A DNA stretch of 64,000 bases from the NCBI RefSeq assembly GCF_018381315.1, contig NZ_JAGZSD010000011.1:37762-101761 (forward strand). The letters run 5' to 3'. The translations under genes and the position numbers were made by a program. Position 1 is the stretch's first letter, and each line of letters starts with the position of its first letter. Shown one piece after another: positions 26,288-35,921 of this stretch. The stretch is from Anaerostipes sp. GTDB lineage: Bacteria; Bacillota; Clostridia; Lachnospirales; Lachnospiraceae. Below the pieces are notes generated by a model. The model saw only the letters and a program-made list of their open reading frames with translations, was not told where the DNA came from and ran no database searches.

Positions 26288-27280
26288 ATGATTATCGGAA
26301 TCATCTTCCTGAGCATGATTTATGTTATTCTATATCAAGATATCATCGGAGGATGCCTGCTGGCATCCTTATTTGTTTTTGTTTTTATTTCCTGGCTGGC
26401 TGTCCGCAGGAAGGCATCAAAGCTCAGGGTAAAAGTATCTTTGGAGCCAAAAGCGGCGTCCAGAAACGAGGAGATTCTTTTAAAAGGGGATTTTACCGGG
26501 ATCCGGTGTCTGGATGCAGTGGAGTGTGAAGTTACCTATCAGGTGCGCTACTGGCTTATGGGGCAGAAAAAGGTGAAAAAAGAGAGGTTTGAGTATGCCG
26601 GCAGAGGCGGGAGTGGATTTCAGATTCCTCTGAAGATTGATCATTGTGATGAGGTGCATGTCACAGTGGCAAAAATCCGTATGAGAGATATGACGGGGCT
26701 GTTTTGGGCGGAAAAGTTTGTGAAAGCCAGGGCCGGAGCGCTTATCATGCCGGATGCATATCCATTGGGATTGATGTTTGACAGGGCAGTAGAAGCAAAA
26801 ACAAAAAATCAATATGAGTATGACGGGCTGAAGGAGTATCATCCTGGAGATAAGAGTTCCAGGATCCATTGGAAACTGCTTGCGGGGAAAAATCTGCTGA
26901 TGGTCAAAGATATGGAAGATGAAAAGGAAGAAAAGCTTATTCTCAGGCTGAGTCTGCCGGAGCTGGAAGATGCTTTTGACGATTTTTTTACCGTATTTTA
27001 TTCTGTATCAAAGTTTTTTCTGGAGCAGGAAATGCCTCAGACGGTCCGCTGGGGAACAAGAGAATTTTATTTGGAGCGCTATCAGCAATATGAGGAATTA
27101 TTCGGAGAGATGTTTGCCTCAGATTTTGATGAGTATTCCGGAAATGGGGAACATGAAGGAATCCATATTTTCATGAGACCCGGAGAGCCGGATTTAATCT
27201 ATGTGGAAACGGGGACAGAGACAAATACAGTTGGCCGAAACGGGCTGGAACAGGGAATCTATGATTTGGAATTATTCTGA
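26288..27280 (+). CDS. DUF58 domain protein
   Basis: 330 residues. Two close membrane segments at the N-terminus (about 1-40), a beta-rich domain, and the DUF58 hallmark YDGLKEYHPGDKSSRIHWKLLAG around residue 180, followed by LMVKDMEDEKEEKLIL. DUF58 proteins are related to von Willebrand A-like domains and accompany MoxR ATPases. The gene starts 9 bases after moxR. Function is not established. Confidence 0.92.
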   Translation: MIIGIIFLSMIYVILYQDIIGGCLLASLFVFVFISWLAVRRKASKLRVKVSLEPKAASRNEEILLKGDFTGIRCLDAVECEVTYQVRYWLMGQKKVKKERFEYAGRGGSGFQIPLKIDHCDEVHVTVAKIRMRDMTGLFWAEKFVKARAGALIMPDAYPLGLMFDRAVEAKTKNQYEYDGLKEYHPGDKSSRIHWKLLAGKNLLMVKDMEDEKEEKLILRLSLPELEDAFDDFFTVFYSVSKFFLEQEMPQTVRWGTREFYLERYQQYEELFGEMFASDFDEYSGNGEHEGIHIFMRPGEPDLIYVETGTETNTVGRNGLEQGIYDLELF

Positions 27281-27334
27281 AATCAGGCTGCAGAAATATG
27301 CAGGCATACATAAATTTTATAGGGGTATTTTTAT

Positions 27335-29377
27335 ATGAAGGAAAAATTAGAACCATATATTAAATACATATTTCTCAGCATCATATTTTTGGGCCTGACG
27401 GACAGCGTTTTTGTAGGCTTTTTTACGAGAGCCTTTCAGTATTATCTGCTTTGTTCCGGTGTGGCGATCCTGACAGCTTTGTGTGTCTTTTTGGAGAGAT
27501 ATCCGAAGGCGGTCTGGGGGGTTCTGGCTTTTGCGGCAGCTGCCGCTTTCTTCCTGCGGGGTGCACTGGCGAACGGCTTTCAGGTAATCAGCAACAGGAT
27601 GGCTGATGCCGTTAACAAAGTGTATGACATGGGATTTTATTATTACGTGGATATACAGGCAGAATATACAAGAAGGGACAGTATCCTGCTGATCCTTCTG
27701 CTGTTTCTTCTGGGCAGTGTATTGTTTCATCTGCTGGCCAGAAAAACAAAGGTGCTTGTAGCCGCAGTATCAGCTGTTGAAGCATGTCTGCTGATTCTGA
27801 CACCTTATTCCATTACAGGGCCCTTTCTGCTGTTTTTATGCGGGATTGCCGGGTATGGATTCTGGATGCGCCGAAAAAGGTACAGCGCAGCAGTGATCTC
27901 AGGATGTCTGCTCCTGGGTGCGGTAGCTGCATCTGGAATTGTGGGGGAGCCTGTCAGCAGCAATCCGCTCAAGGAGACTGCTTTAGAGTTTGTAAGGCTC
28001 GTATCCCAGGGCAGGGATTATCAGGTGGCCGGAGGCATTGGAAGCGGCGATATCGGAAAAATCGGGTCCGTGTCGCCGCGGGGGACGAATCTGTTTAAGG
28101 TCCGGCTTTCACAGTCCAGGACACTGTATCTGAAGGGATTTACAAGCGGCATCTATGAGAACGGCATGTGGAAGAAAGAGAAGAAGGATGCAAAAGTAAT
28201 TCTTGGAGAGAACAGTCTGGATCTTCCATTTCAGTTTTTTGACCTGAAGATTCCGGAACTTTCTCTGGAACTGTTGGACACAGGACTTCAGGGGAAGGCA
28301 GAAAGAGCAGAGATCACCTATCAGAAATTTACTGATGATTACTACCTGTGGCCTTATTTCAGCAATATTTCACCTGAAAAAGGCAGGTATTACGGTGACC
28401 TGAACATCGCCAGGACAAGCCGCAGGGAGAAAGAAACACTGATGTATTATCCTGTGCCGCTGGAAAGTATGCTGAAAGCGGATGGAAGGATTACAGACGC
28501 CCTGCTGGACGGTCAGACCGGCGATGTCACACTGGAGAGGGAGTATTTTCAGGCCATGGATTCTTATAATCAGTATGCAGCCAGTCAGTACACCAAAGTT
28601 CCAAAAGATCTAAAGAAAAAGCTGCAAAAGAAGTTTCCGGAACTCAATTCAGTGGTCTCAACTCGGAAAAAGGCCGGGATCATACAGGAGCTTTTAAAGA
28701 AAAATTATCGTTATACAAGTGATTCCGGTGTTACACCGGATGGAGAGGATCCTATCTGGTATTTTTTGAATGAGAATAAGAAGGGGTATTGTACCCAGTA
28801 TGCTTCCGCTGCAGTTATGATGTTCAGGACAGCGGGTATTCCGTGCCGTTATGTAGAAGGGTACCGGATTGACAAGCAAAAATTCCAAAAGAATAATACT
28901 GCCCAGGTTACGGACTTTTATGCTCATGCGTGGCCGGAAATTTACATAGAGAATGCAGGATGGGTCCCTGTGGAAGTGACAAACACCAGAAGCCTTCTGG
29001 CAGAACAGGAGCAGGCAAAGGAGGAGCCGTCCGGAACTTTGGACCGCAGAGTGGGCTTTATGGAAAAAAATATGGTCCTCCAGAGCCTGATCGTATTGTT
29101 TATATCTCTTTGCGTAATTGTTACAATTGTTAAAATTATAAAGGAAATTTTACGGTATCGGAAATGGAGAATGAGCTCCAATAAGGAGAAAGTCATAGTT
29201 TATCAAAATTTAATAAATTCTCTGACAGAGGGAAAGAACTTAGACGAAAAACATTATTTAATCTTTGAAAAAGCTCGAAATATCACGGAAAAAGCCAGGT
29301 TCAGCCAGCATGAGATCACAGATGAGGAGCTAAGGTTTGTGAAGAGATTTGTCGATATTTTAAAGAAAAAAATATAA
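27335..29377 (+). CDS. Membrane-anchored transglutaminase-like protein (TgpA type)
   Basis: 680 residues: five or six N-terminal membrane segments (about 10-200), an extracytoplasmic transglutaminase-like domain (about 470-560) and one C-terminal membrane segment (about 585-610) with a cytoplasmic tail. The catalytic-type residues are Cys in GYCTQYASAAVMMFR, His in YAHAWPEIYIENAGW and an acidic residue in VPVEVTN (Glu where many relatives have Asp). It completes the MoxR-DUF58-transglutaminase set and probably acts on surface proteins. A 54-base gap separates it from DUF58. No terminator is visible before the next promoter. Confidence 0.92.
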   Translation: MKEKLEPYIKYIFLSIIFLGLTDSVFVGFFTRAFQYYLLCSGVAILTALCVFLERYPKAVWGVLAFAAAAAFFLRGALANGFQVISNRMADAVNKVYDMGFYYYVDIQAEYTRRDSILLILLLFLLGSVLFHLLARKTKVLVAAVSAVEACLLILTPYSITGPFLLFLCGIAGYGFWMRRKRYSAAVISGCLLLGAVAASGIVGEPVSSNPLKETALEFVRLVSQGRDYQVAGGIGSGDIGKIGSVSPRGTNLFKVRLSQSRTLYLKGFTSGIYENGMWKKEKKDAKVILGENSLDLPFQFFDLKIPELSLELLDTGLQGKAERAEITYQKFTDDYYLWPYFSNISPEKGRYYGDLNIARTSRREKETLMYYPVPLESMLKADGRITDALLDGQTGDVTLEREYFQAMDSYNQYAASQYTKVPKDLKKKLQKKFPELNSVVSTRKKAGIIQELLKKNYRYTSDSGVTPDGEDPIWYFLNENKKGYCTQYASAAVMMFRTAGIPCRYVEGYRIDKQKFQKNNTAQVTDFYAHAWPEIYIENAGWVPVEVTNTRSLLAEQEQAKEEPSGTLDRRVGFMEKNMVLQSLIVLFISLCVIVTIVKIIKEILRYRKWRMSSNKEKVIVYQNLINSLTEGKNLDEKHYLIFEKARNITEKARFSQHEITDEELRFVKRFVDILKKKI

Positions 29378-29402
29378 ATGTTACACAAATGTTAAAAAAC
29401 TC

Positions 29403-29432
29403 TTGACAATTTCATTACACATAAGCTACAAT
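29403..29432 (+). promoter_or_regulatory. Promoter of the NlpC/P60 gene
   Basis: TTGACA (29403-29408), 18-base spacer, TACAAT (29427-29432), 65 bases before the ATG at 29497. Confidence 0.85.
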
Positions 29433-29496
29433 AGCAACAGTGAAAGAAATACATGAAATATTATTGTAGCATTTGAAATGATGAGTAGGAGAGCAC

Positions 29497-29958
29497 ATGA
29501 AACGTTTAGTAGTAAAAGCACTGGTAGTCGTAATGCTCACTGTCGTGGGATGTTCCACAATCGGGGGAACAAGAGAGGCAGAAGCTGCTTCTAATAAAGG
29601 ACAAAAAGTAGTAAACTATGCAAAACGCTTTGTAGGTAATAAATATAAATATGGCGGAACCAGCCTGACAAGAGGGGCTGACTGCTCCGGATACGTAATG
29701 TCTGTATACAGAAAGTTCGGCAAAAGACTTCCGCATTCTTCTTATGGAATGAGAAAAGTCGGAAAGAAAGTCAAAGGCGGCATCAAAAAAGCCAAGCCGG
29801 GAGATATCATCTGCTACAGCGGACACGTAGCTATCTACATGGGAAAGAATAAAATTGTTCATGCCAGCAATTCAGCACCTTATCCAAGAGGAGGAATCAA
29901 AATTTCTCCCAATGCAAAATACAGAAAGATTGTAGCAGTAAGAAGAGTTGTAAAGTAG
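29497..29958 (+). CDS. NlpC/P60 endopeptidase, probable lipoprotein
   Basis: 153-residue cell-wall hydrolase domain that would cut peptide bonds in peptidoglycan stems. Active-site Cys in GADCSGYVMSVY, His in CYSGHVAIYMG, third polar residue in IVHASN. The N-terminus has a signal peptide whose VVGC matches a lipobox at Cys 19; a signal peptidase I site (EAEA-AS) is an alternative. TAGGAGAGCAC precedes the ATG. The gene has its own promoter and terminator. No SH3 or LysM binding domain is present, so it is a bare catalytic unit. Confidence 0.94.
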   Translation: MKRLVVKALVVVMLTVVGCSTIGGTREAEAASNKGQKVVNYAKRFVGNKYKYGGTSLTRGADCSGYVMSVYRKFGKRLPHSSYGMRKVGKKVKGGIKKAKPGDIICYSGHVAIYMGKNKIVHASNSAPYPRGGIKISPNAKYRKIVAVRRVVK

Positions 29959-29988
29959 AATACATACATATTATAAAGTAATAAAGTT

Positions 29989-30026
29989 GCCGTATCGGTC
30001 AGAATTCATGCCGATACGGCTTTTTT
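29989..30026 (+). terminator. Terminator of the NlpC/P60 gene
   Basis: GCCGTATCGG/CCGATACGGC stem followed by TTTTTT; the T-run also begins repeat copy B. Confidence 0.92.
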
Positions 30027-30085
30027 ATTTCATGGGAAAGTGCGTCCCATGAAATAAAAAGCACTCCGTGCAGGATGCGCACAAA
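30021..30085 (+). repeat. Bipartite palindromic intergenic repeat, copy B
   Basis: First module: TTTTTATTTCATGGGA pairs perfectly with TCCCATGAAATAAAAA (30045-30060) around a 7-base loop. Second module: AAAGCACTCCGTGCAGGATG followed by CGCACAAA, up to 30085. The second module matches the reverse complement of 47434-47460 at nearly every base. Confidence 0.85.
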
Positions 30086-30135
30086 TGCATAGAGAATTTA
30101 TTTGTCTGGAAAGCTGAATTGCAGTGTAATCTTCA

Positions 30136-30164
30136 TTGCACTTTTTCGGTGCCTATGGTAAAAT
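30136..30164 (+). promoter_or_regulatory. Promoter of the hybrid kinase gene
   Basis: TTGCAC (30136-30141), 17-base spacer ending in an extended TGG, then TAAAAT (30159-30164). It gives a leader of roughly 85 bases. A small hairpin with T-run (about 30125-30147) overlaps the -35. Confidence 0.65.
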
Positions 30165-30255
30165 TAATTAATATATATATGGACAGAGTTAGTGCGGAAT
30201 GAGCGGGGTTATTCCTGTCTAATGTTAAGGATCAGTCGCAAAGGTGGTGCTGTCA

Positions 30256-33200
30256 ATGGAGAAAAAAGAATTTATGGAGAAGCAGGGGACGGCAGGGAGG
30301 ACACTGCAAGTGCTGAGAGAGAAAGCAGAGCAGGCTCTGAGCGGTATTCCGGGCGGATTGTGTGTATACTATCTGGAAGACGGTCAAGTTTATTCAGTAT
30401 TTTGCAGCCCTGCATTTTACGAAGTGCTGGGGTACTCTGACGGGCATATTTCTGAGGTCATGCAGACAGAACAGGGCCTGACATTTTCGGGAGTTCACAA
30501 AGAGGATGTCCCTGAACTGCAGGAAAAAGTAAATCAATTATTACATGAGGGTACAGCTTTATCTCATACCTGCCGTATATTTCATGACAAAAAGGGGATA
30601 TACAGATGGATCCATATGGATGGGGCCATGGGGCGCAGAGAAGACAGAGGGGTGCTCTTTTATATTGTCTTCAGTGACGTGAGCAGCCGGATCCAGACGG
30701 AAGAAGAACTGATGCATGCCAATGCAAAAATGCAGGATATCATAAATGCAATCCCGGGAGGCGTTGCCGTCTACAAAGTCTCAGATATCTTTGAGACTGT
30801 TTATTTTTCAGACGGAGTACCTGAGCTGTCCGGTTATACGGTGGAAGAGTACAGGAAGCTTATCAAGAAAGATGCCGCTGATATGACCTACTGGGAAGAC
30901 AAGGACATGGTTGTATCCAAGGCGGCGGAAGTTATCCAAAGCCGGGGTGTATCTGAGTTTGAATTTCGTAAGCAGCACCGGGACGGGCATATTGTATGGG
31001 TACATATCCATATTAAATGGATCGGGGAGGAAGATGGATGTCCTCTGCTTCACTGTGTGTTCCACAACATCACCGGCCTGAAACAGATACAGTTGGAAAA
31101 AGATCATCTGATCAATTCGATCCCCGGAGGTATTGCCAGTTACCGTGTGGAAGGGGAACGCTTTATTGCTGAGTTTTTTTCAGAGGGTGTCATGGCACTT
31201 TCGGGCCATACGAGGAAAGAATATGAGGATATAGTGAAATATGACGCACTGGACGTCATCTATGCCCCTGACAGAAAAAGAGTGCTGGAGGCAACAAAGA
31301 CGGCTTTGGTCAGCGGGGAAGTGCTGGATGTCTCATATAGGATTTACCACAAAGACGGGCATTTGATCTGGATTCATTTAAATGGAAGGCGCATGGGTCC
31401 GCTGTCAAAAACAACAAGATTTTATGCTGTTTTTACGGGCATGTCGGCTGAGACACGGCTGTTTCAGAGTATCGCCAATGAGACGGCTGACGGAATCTAT
31501 GTCATAGAAAAGGAAAACTATGATCTTCTCTATGCCAATGAATCTACCCATCTTTTTATGAATGGGAAAGACTGTGTCGGCCAGAAGTGTTATAAAGCCC
31601 TGCATGGAAATGACAGGCCCTGCAGTTTCTGCCAGATAAAAAGATATGCAGCAGAGAGCGGCGAGCACGAGATGAAGATACCTGGTTCCGACAGAGTATA
31701 CACTGCGCATTTCAGGGAGACAGACTGGAATGGGATTCCTGCATATATTCAGTACGTACATGATGTAACAGAGGAAGTTACTACACGAAGGGAGAAAGAA
31801 CGTCTGGAAATGTATTTTCAGACGATCATAAAAAATCTGCCGGGAGGCATTTCCGTTATTCGGTGTGAACCGGATGGAACCCTGGTCTCAGAATTTATTT
31901 CTGAGGGCTATGCCGCTATGACTCATATGACAGTAGAAGAAGCTGAGAAAATGTATGAAAAGGATATCCTGGCAGGGATTTGTCCGGATGATGTCAAAGG
32001 CATCCGGGAGAAGCTTCAGCGCTATATTAATGAGGGGGAAGGAAACTGTGAACTGACAGCGCGTGTCATGCTGGGAGACGGAGGATATATCTGGGTCAAA
32101 TGCATGCTGTCCCTGCTGCGGGCAGACGATGGGGTTGTCAGGCTGTATGCAGTCTATACGGATATCACTCAGTCAGTGGAAGAACAGGAGAAAATCCGCA
32201 GTCAGTATAAGGATTTAATCCTTCAGCATTACCGGACTCCGGGACCGAATGCACTGGTTGTGGGGCACTGCAACATTACTCGGAGTAAAATTCTGGATAT
32301 CATTGATTATACAGACTCAGATCTGCTGAAAACATTCGGCGATGACAGGCAGCGTTTCTTTACTGGTTTGTCAGGCCTGATTGTGGATGGGAAGGAACAA
32401 AGGGAATTTCTCGAAACTTATCTGAATGAACCGGCGTTAAAAGCTTTTGAGGAAGGAAAACTGGAACGCCAGATGGAGTGTTTTGTCCGGTTTCCGAAGG
32501 ATTCTAGAGGCAGGTATGTACAGGTTAAGATGCATATGGTGGCAACACCTGACAGCGGCGATGTCACGGGGATTCTTACTGTCACAGATATTACAGAACA
32601 GGCAATTTCAGACCGTATCCTTCATCAGCTGTCTGTAACAGGCTGTGACCTGGTAGTGGATGTAGATCTGACAAATGACACCTATTCCATCCTTTCATCC
32701 AGAGAAGCTTCATGCTGTGTGCCTCCTGTCAAAGGCTGCCACTCTGAATGGACGGAACTTATGCTTCAGACAAGGGTTGTGCCGAGGGACAAAGAACAGT
32801 ATAAAAGAGGGCTGGATCCGGCAGAGATGTATAAGAAGCTTGAGAGGCAGGGATCCTATACCTTTGCTTTTTCTGTCATGGATGACAATGGGGATATCAG
32901 GACAAAAAATATGACAGTTTCAGCAGTGGACCTTAGACTGGGAAGGGTATGTCTGTCAAGAAGTGATATTACAGATTCTATCCGGGAACAGCAGGGCCTG
33001 CTTCATATGATTGCTTATACATTTGAACTGGCTGCGTTTATTGATATTGGGAGCAGAAATCTGACTCTGTATACAAGAGAAATCGTTCTTGAGAATCTTC
33101 CTGCATTTTTCATTGATCATTATGATGAGGCGATTCTAAGATTTGTTAATCAGCATGGATCAGAGGAAAATCTTTCAGAGGACTGTCGGCAGTTCCAGAT

Positions 33201-34614
33201 TCCAACCATGATAGAGCGGCTGGAAGAACAGCCTAACGGGTATGATTTTTTGTTTTCATATCAGGATGAGGCCGGGGAACGGTATAAGCAGATTAATGTC
33301 CTGTGGGGGGATGTAAATCATCGGACTCTGTGTCTGGTAAGGGCTGATGTGACCGATATGCTGGCGGCGGAGAGAAGGACGAAAAAGGACCTGGAAGACG
33401 CATTGTCGTTTGCAGAAGAGGCGAACAAAGCAAAGAGTGATTTTCTTTCTGCCATGAGCCATGATATCCGTACACCGATGAACGCTATTATGGGTATGAC
33501 AACGCTGGCATCTGCCTTTCTGGATGACAAAGAGCGGGTGAAAGACTGTCTTCATAAAATAGCCATTTCTTCAAATCATCTTCTCAGCCTGATTAATGAC
33601 ATTCTGGATATGAGTAAAATTGAGCGCTCTCAGATCAATCTGAACAGTGATAAGGTTTTTCTGCCTGAGCTGATGGAGCAGATTTCTGCTATCATCAAGT
33701 CTCAGACGGAAGATAAGGGGATTGAGTTTCGGATGCGTACAAAGAATATTTCCAAGAAGTCTTTTTACGGGGATGCTCTGCGCATTAACCAGATTTTAAT
33801 CAATATTTTAAGCAACGCCATTAAGTTCACGGAAAAAGGCGGAAGTGTTGAATTTACAACTGAAGAGATCAATATTCCGGAGAAGAAAGGCCGCGTCCGG
33901 TACCTGTTTACAGTCAGAGATACAGGGATCGGAATGCCAAAAGAATTTCTTGAGCATGTCTTTGAACCATTTACCCGCAGCAGCAATGCCGCGCGTATTG
34001 AGGGCACAGGCCTTGGACTCAGCATCACAAAGGGCCTGGTTGATCTGATGGAAGGGAATATAACGGTTGAGAGCCGGATTGGCGCCGGATCTGTTTTTGA
34101 AGCAGAATTAGAGTTTGATGCAGCACAGGCCGCCGGTGAGCCGCCAGCAGGAATGGATTCGGAATTCTCATCCGTATCAGACGAGAAAATGTTTGCAGGA
34201 CGCTGTTTTCTTGTGGCTGAGGACAATGCTATCAACGCAGAGATTCTGTGTGAACTGCTCCGGATGTGCGGTGCGGAATCTGTTCTTAAAACTGACGGGG
34301 CACAGGCGGTCCGGGCATTTCAGGAAGCAGAGGCGGGCACCTATGATGCAGTCTTAATGGATATCCAGATGCCTGAGATGAACGGGTATGAAGCTGCCCG
34401 CAGAATCAGAGAAATGGAACGGGCAGATGCAGTCCGGATACCGATTATTGCCATGACTGCCAATGCATTTGATGAAGATGTGCAGAATGCATATAAGGCA
34501 GGAATGAACGCCCATGTAGCAAAACCGATTGACCTGAACGTACTGAAAACTGCACTGCAGAGGAGCTTTCAAAAGGTGCCGGGAGGCCGGAGGGACATGG
34601 ATGGAGAAAAATAA
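30256..34614 (+). CDS. Giant multi-PAS hybrid sensor histidine kinase with receiver domain
   Basis: 1452 residues, no signal peptide and no membrane segment, so cytoplasmic. ATG 30256 follows AAAGGTGG by 8 bases. Four repeats of a PAS domain each begin with an IPGGI/LPGGI motif (about residues 30, 160, 285 and 530). Between the third and fourth is a PAS-like domain with CVGQKCYKAL and PCSFC, a four-cysteine pattern that could bind metal or cofactor. Two or more further sensor-like segments precede the kinase core: FLSAMSHDIRTPMNAIMGM, LSNAIKFTEKGG, RDTGIGMP, GTGLGLSITKGL. A receiver domain ends it (VAEDNAINAEI, phosphoacceptor in AVLMDIQMPEMNG, MTANAF, AKPID). No output regulator is adjacent. 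The signal is unknown; redox or small-molecule sensing is likely. Confidence 0.94.
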   Translation: MEKKEFMEKQGTAGRTLQVLREKAEQALSGIPGGLCVYYLEDGQVYSVFCSPAFYEVLGYSDGHISEVMQTEQGLTFSGVHKEDVPELQEKVNQLLHEGTALSHTCRIFHDKKGIYRWIHMDGAMGRREDRGVLFYIVFSDVSSRIQTEEELMHANAKMQDIINAIPGGVAVYKVSDIFETVYFSDGVPELSGYTVEEYRKLIKKDAADMTYWEDKDMVVSKAAEVIQSRGVSEFEFRKQHRDGHIVWVHIHIKWIGEEDGCPLLHCVFHNITGLKQIQLEKDHLINSIPGGIASYRVEGERFIAEFFSEGVMALSGHTRKEYEDIVKYDALDVIYAPDRKRVLEATKTALVSGEVLDVSYRIYHKDGHLIWIHLNGRRMGPLSKTTRFYAVFTGMSAETRLFQSIANETADGIYVIEKENYDLLYANESTHLFMNGKDCVGQKCYKALHGNDRPCSFCQIKRYAAESGEHEMKIPGSDRVYTAHFRETDWNGIPAYIQYVHDVTEEVTTRREKERLEMYFQTIIKNLPGGISVIRCEPDGTLVSEFISEGYAAMTHMTVEEAEKMYEKDILAGICPDDVKGIREKLQRYINEGEGNCELTARVMLGDGGYIWVKCMLSLLRADDGVVRLYAVYTDITQSVEEQEKIRSQYKDLILQHYRTPGPNALVVGHCNITRSKILDIIDYTDSDLLKTFGDDRQRFFTGLSGLIVDGKEQREFLETYLNEPALKAFEEGKLERQMECFVRFPKDSRGRYVQVKMHMVATPDSGDVTGILTVTDITEQAISDRILHQLSVTGCDLVVDVDLTNDTYSILSSREASCCVPPVKGCHSEWTELMLQTRVVPRDKEQYKRGLDPAEMYKKLERQGSYTFAFSVMDDNGDIRTKNMTVSAVDLRLGRVCLSRSDITDSIREQQGLLHMIAYTFELAAFIDIGSRNLTLYTREIVLENLPAFFIDHYDEAILRFVNQHGSEENLSEDCRQFQIPTMIERLEEQPNGYDFLFSYQDEAGERYKQINVLWGDVNHRTLCLVRADVTDMLAAERRTKKDLEDALSFAEEANKAKSDFLSAMSHDIRTPMNAIMGMTTLASAFLDDKERVKDCLHKIAISSNHLLSLINDILDMSKIERSQINLNSDKVFLPELMEQISAIIKSQTEDKGIEFRMRTKNISKKSFYGDALRINQILINILSNAIKFTEKGGSVEFTTEEINIPEKKGRVRYLFTVRDTGIGMPKEFLEHVFEPFTRSSNAARIEGTGLGLSITKGLVDLMEGNITVESRIGAGSVFEAELEFDAAQAAGEPPAGMDSEFSSVSDEKMFAGRCFLVAEDNAINAEILCELLRMCGAESVLKTDGAQAVRAFQEAEAGTYDAVLMDIQMPEMNGYEAARRIREMERADAVRIPIIAMTANAFDEDVQNAYKAGMNAHVAKPIDLNVLKTALQRSFQKVPGGRRDMDGEK

Positions 34615-34650
34615 AATAATATGGAATGCCTGCTCAGAGCTTGGGGAAAC

Positions 34651-34679
34651 TTGACAGTGTAAAAAGGAACGATTATAAT
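34651..34679 (+). promoter_or_regulatory. Consensus sigma-A promoter of fabV
   Basis: TTGACA (34651-34656), 17-base spacer, TATAAT (34674-34679). Both hexamers are perfect, so strong expression of the downstream enoyl-CoA reductase gene is expected. Confidence 0.92.
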
Positions 34680-34719
34680 TTTCAGTAATCGTTGAACTTG
34701 AAAAGTAAAGGAGATATAC

Positions 34720-35916
34720 ATGAAAATAAGTCCGAAAGTCCGGGAATTCCTGTGCCTTACCGCACATCCCCAGGGCTGTAGAAAAAATGTTGAAAATCAG
34801 ATTACATATGTAAAGAATCACGTCAGCGGAAAGAACAGGCCGAAAAAGGTTCTGGTTATCGGTTCATCTACCGGATATGGACTGGCATCAAGAATTACCG
34901 CTGCATTCGGATGCGGGGCGGATACCCTGGGTGTCATGTTTGAGAGACCGGCAGCCGGAAAGCGTACAGCTACTGCCGGATGGTATAATACTGCTGCATT
35001 TGAACAGGCTGCAGCCAAAGAAGGATTATATGCAAAGACCGTAAATGGGGATGCATTTTCCAGAGAAGTAAAAGACCAGGTGATTGAGCTGATCAAGAAG
35101 GATTTCGGCAAGGTTGATGCCGTTATTTACAGCCTGGCTGCGCCGAGAAGAACTGCAGAGGACGGCACGGTTTACCAGTCAGTCCTGAAAACTACAGGGG
35201 ATGACTTTACAAATAAGAATCTGAACCTTAAGGATAATACCATCAGTGAGAAAACCATTGAGGCTGCCACAAAAGAAGAGGTGGAAGCTACAGTGAAGGT
35301 CATGGGAGGAGAGGATTGGAAAGCTTGGATCCAGGCTCTCACCGATGCAGATGCCATTGAACAGGATGCAGTTACCTTTGCGTATTCTTATATTGGGCCG
35401 GAGCTTACCTATCCTATCTATTTTGAAGGAACAATCGGTGCTGCGAAGAAACACCTTCACAAGACAGCAGTTGAGATCAATGAGGAGTTTTCAAAAGAAG
35501 GGATCAAGGCCTATATATCTGTCAACAAAGGTCTGGTAACCCAGGCCAGCTCTGCGATTCCAATCGTTCCTCTTTACATGGCAGTGCTTTACCGTGTCAT
35601 GAAAGAAAAAGGGCTGCATGAAGGCTGTATTGAACAGATCGTAAGACTCTTTCAGGAAAAGGATGTCTTTGGACAGGCACAGACAGATAAACAGGGACTG
35701 ATCCGCCTGGATGACTGGGAACTTCGGCCGGAGGTTCAGGAAGAAGTGGAACGGCGCTGGGAAAAGGTGAATACTGAAAATGTTCAGGAGTATTCCGATA
35801 TTGAAGGATATTGGGAAGATTTTTATCAGATGTTCGGTTTTGATATGGACGGAGTAGACTATGAAGAAGATCTTGACCCTTCAGTGGATATCCCCAGTAT
35901 TTCCGGTGCAGAATAG
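34720..35916 (+). CDS. fabV: Trans-2-enoyl-CoA reductase (NADH), FabV/Ter family
   Basis: Reduces the trans-2 double bond of enoyl-CoA or enoyl-ACP with NADH; acts in fatty acid synthesis or in butyryl-CoA formation. 398 residues, the usual FabV length. Marks: MKISPKVREFLCLTAHPQGC, cofactor site VIGSSTGYGLASR, ERPAAGKRTATAGWYN, YSLAAPRR, and the catalytic YSYIGPELTYPIYFEGTIGAAKKH region with the Tyr-8-Lys pattern. AAAGGAGATATAC precedes the ATG. A perfect promoter suggests a main metabolic role. The RNase G gene starts 6 bases after it. Confidence 0.97.
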   Translation: MKISPKVREFLCLTAHPQGCRKNVENQITYVKNHVSGKNRPKKVLVIGSSTGYGLASRITAAFGCGADTLGVMFERPAAGKRTATAGWYNTAAFEQAAAKEGLYAKTVNGDAFSREVKDQVIELIKKDFGKVDAVIYSLAAPRRTAEDGTVYQSVLKTTGDDFTNKNLNLKDNTISEKTIEAATKEEVEATVKVMGGEDWKAWIQALTDADAIEQDAVTFAYSYIGPELTYPIYFEGTIGAAKKHLHKTAVEINEEFSKEGIKAYISVNKGLVTQASSAIPIVPLYMAVLYRVMKEKGLHEGCIEQIVRLFQEKDVFGQAQTDKQGLIRLDDWELRPEVQEEVERRWEKVNTENVQEYSDIEGYWEDFYQMFGFDMDGVDYEEDLDPSVDIPSISGAE

Positions 35917-35921
35917 TACAT

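Noticed and set aside
30808..31107. Antisense open frames inside the large kinase and other genes
   Set aside because: They have no ribosome site, no family likeness and follow codon periodicity of the sense gene; taken as shadows.
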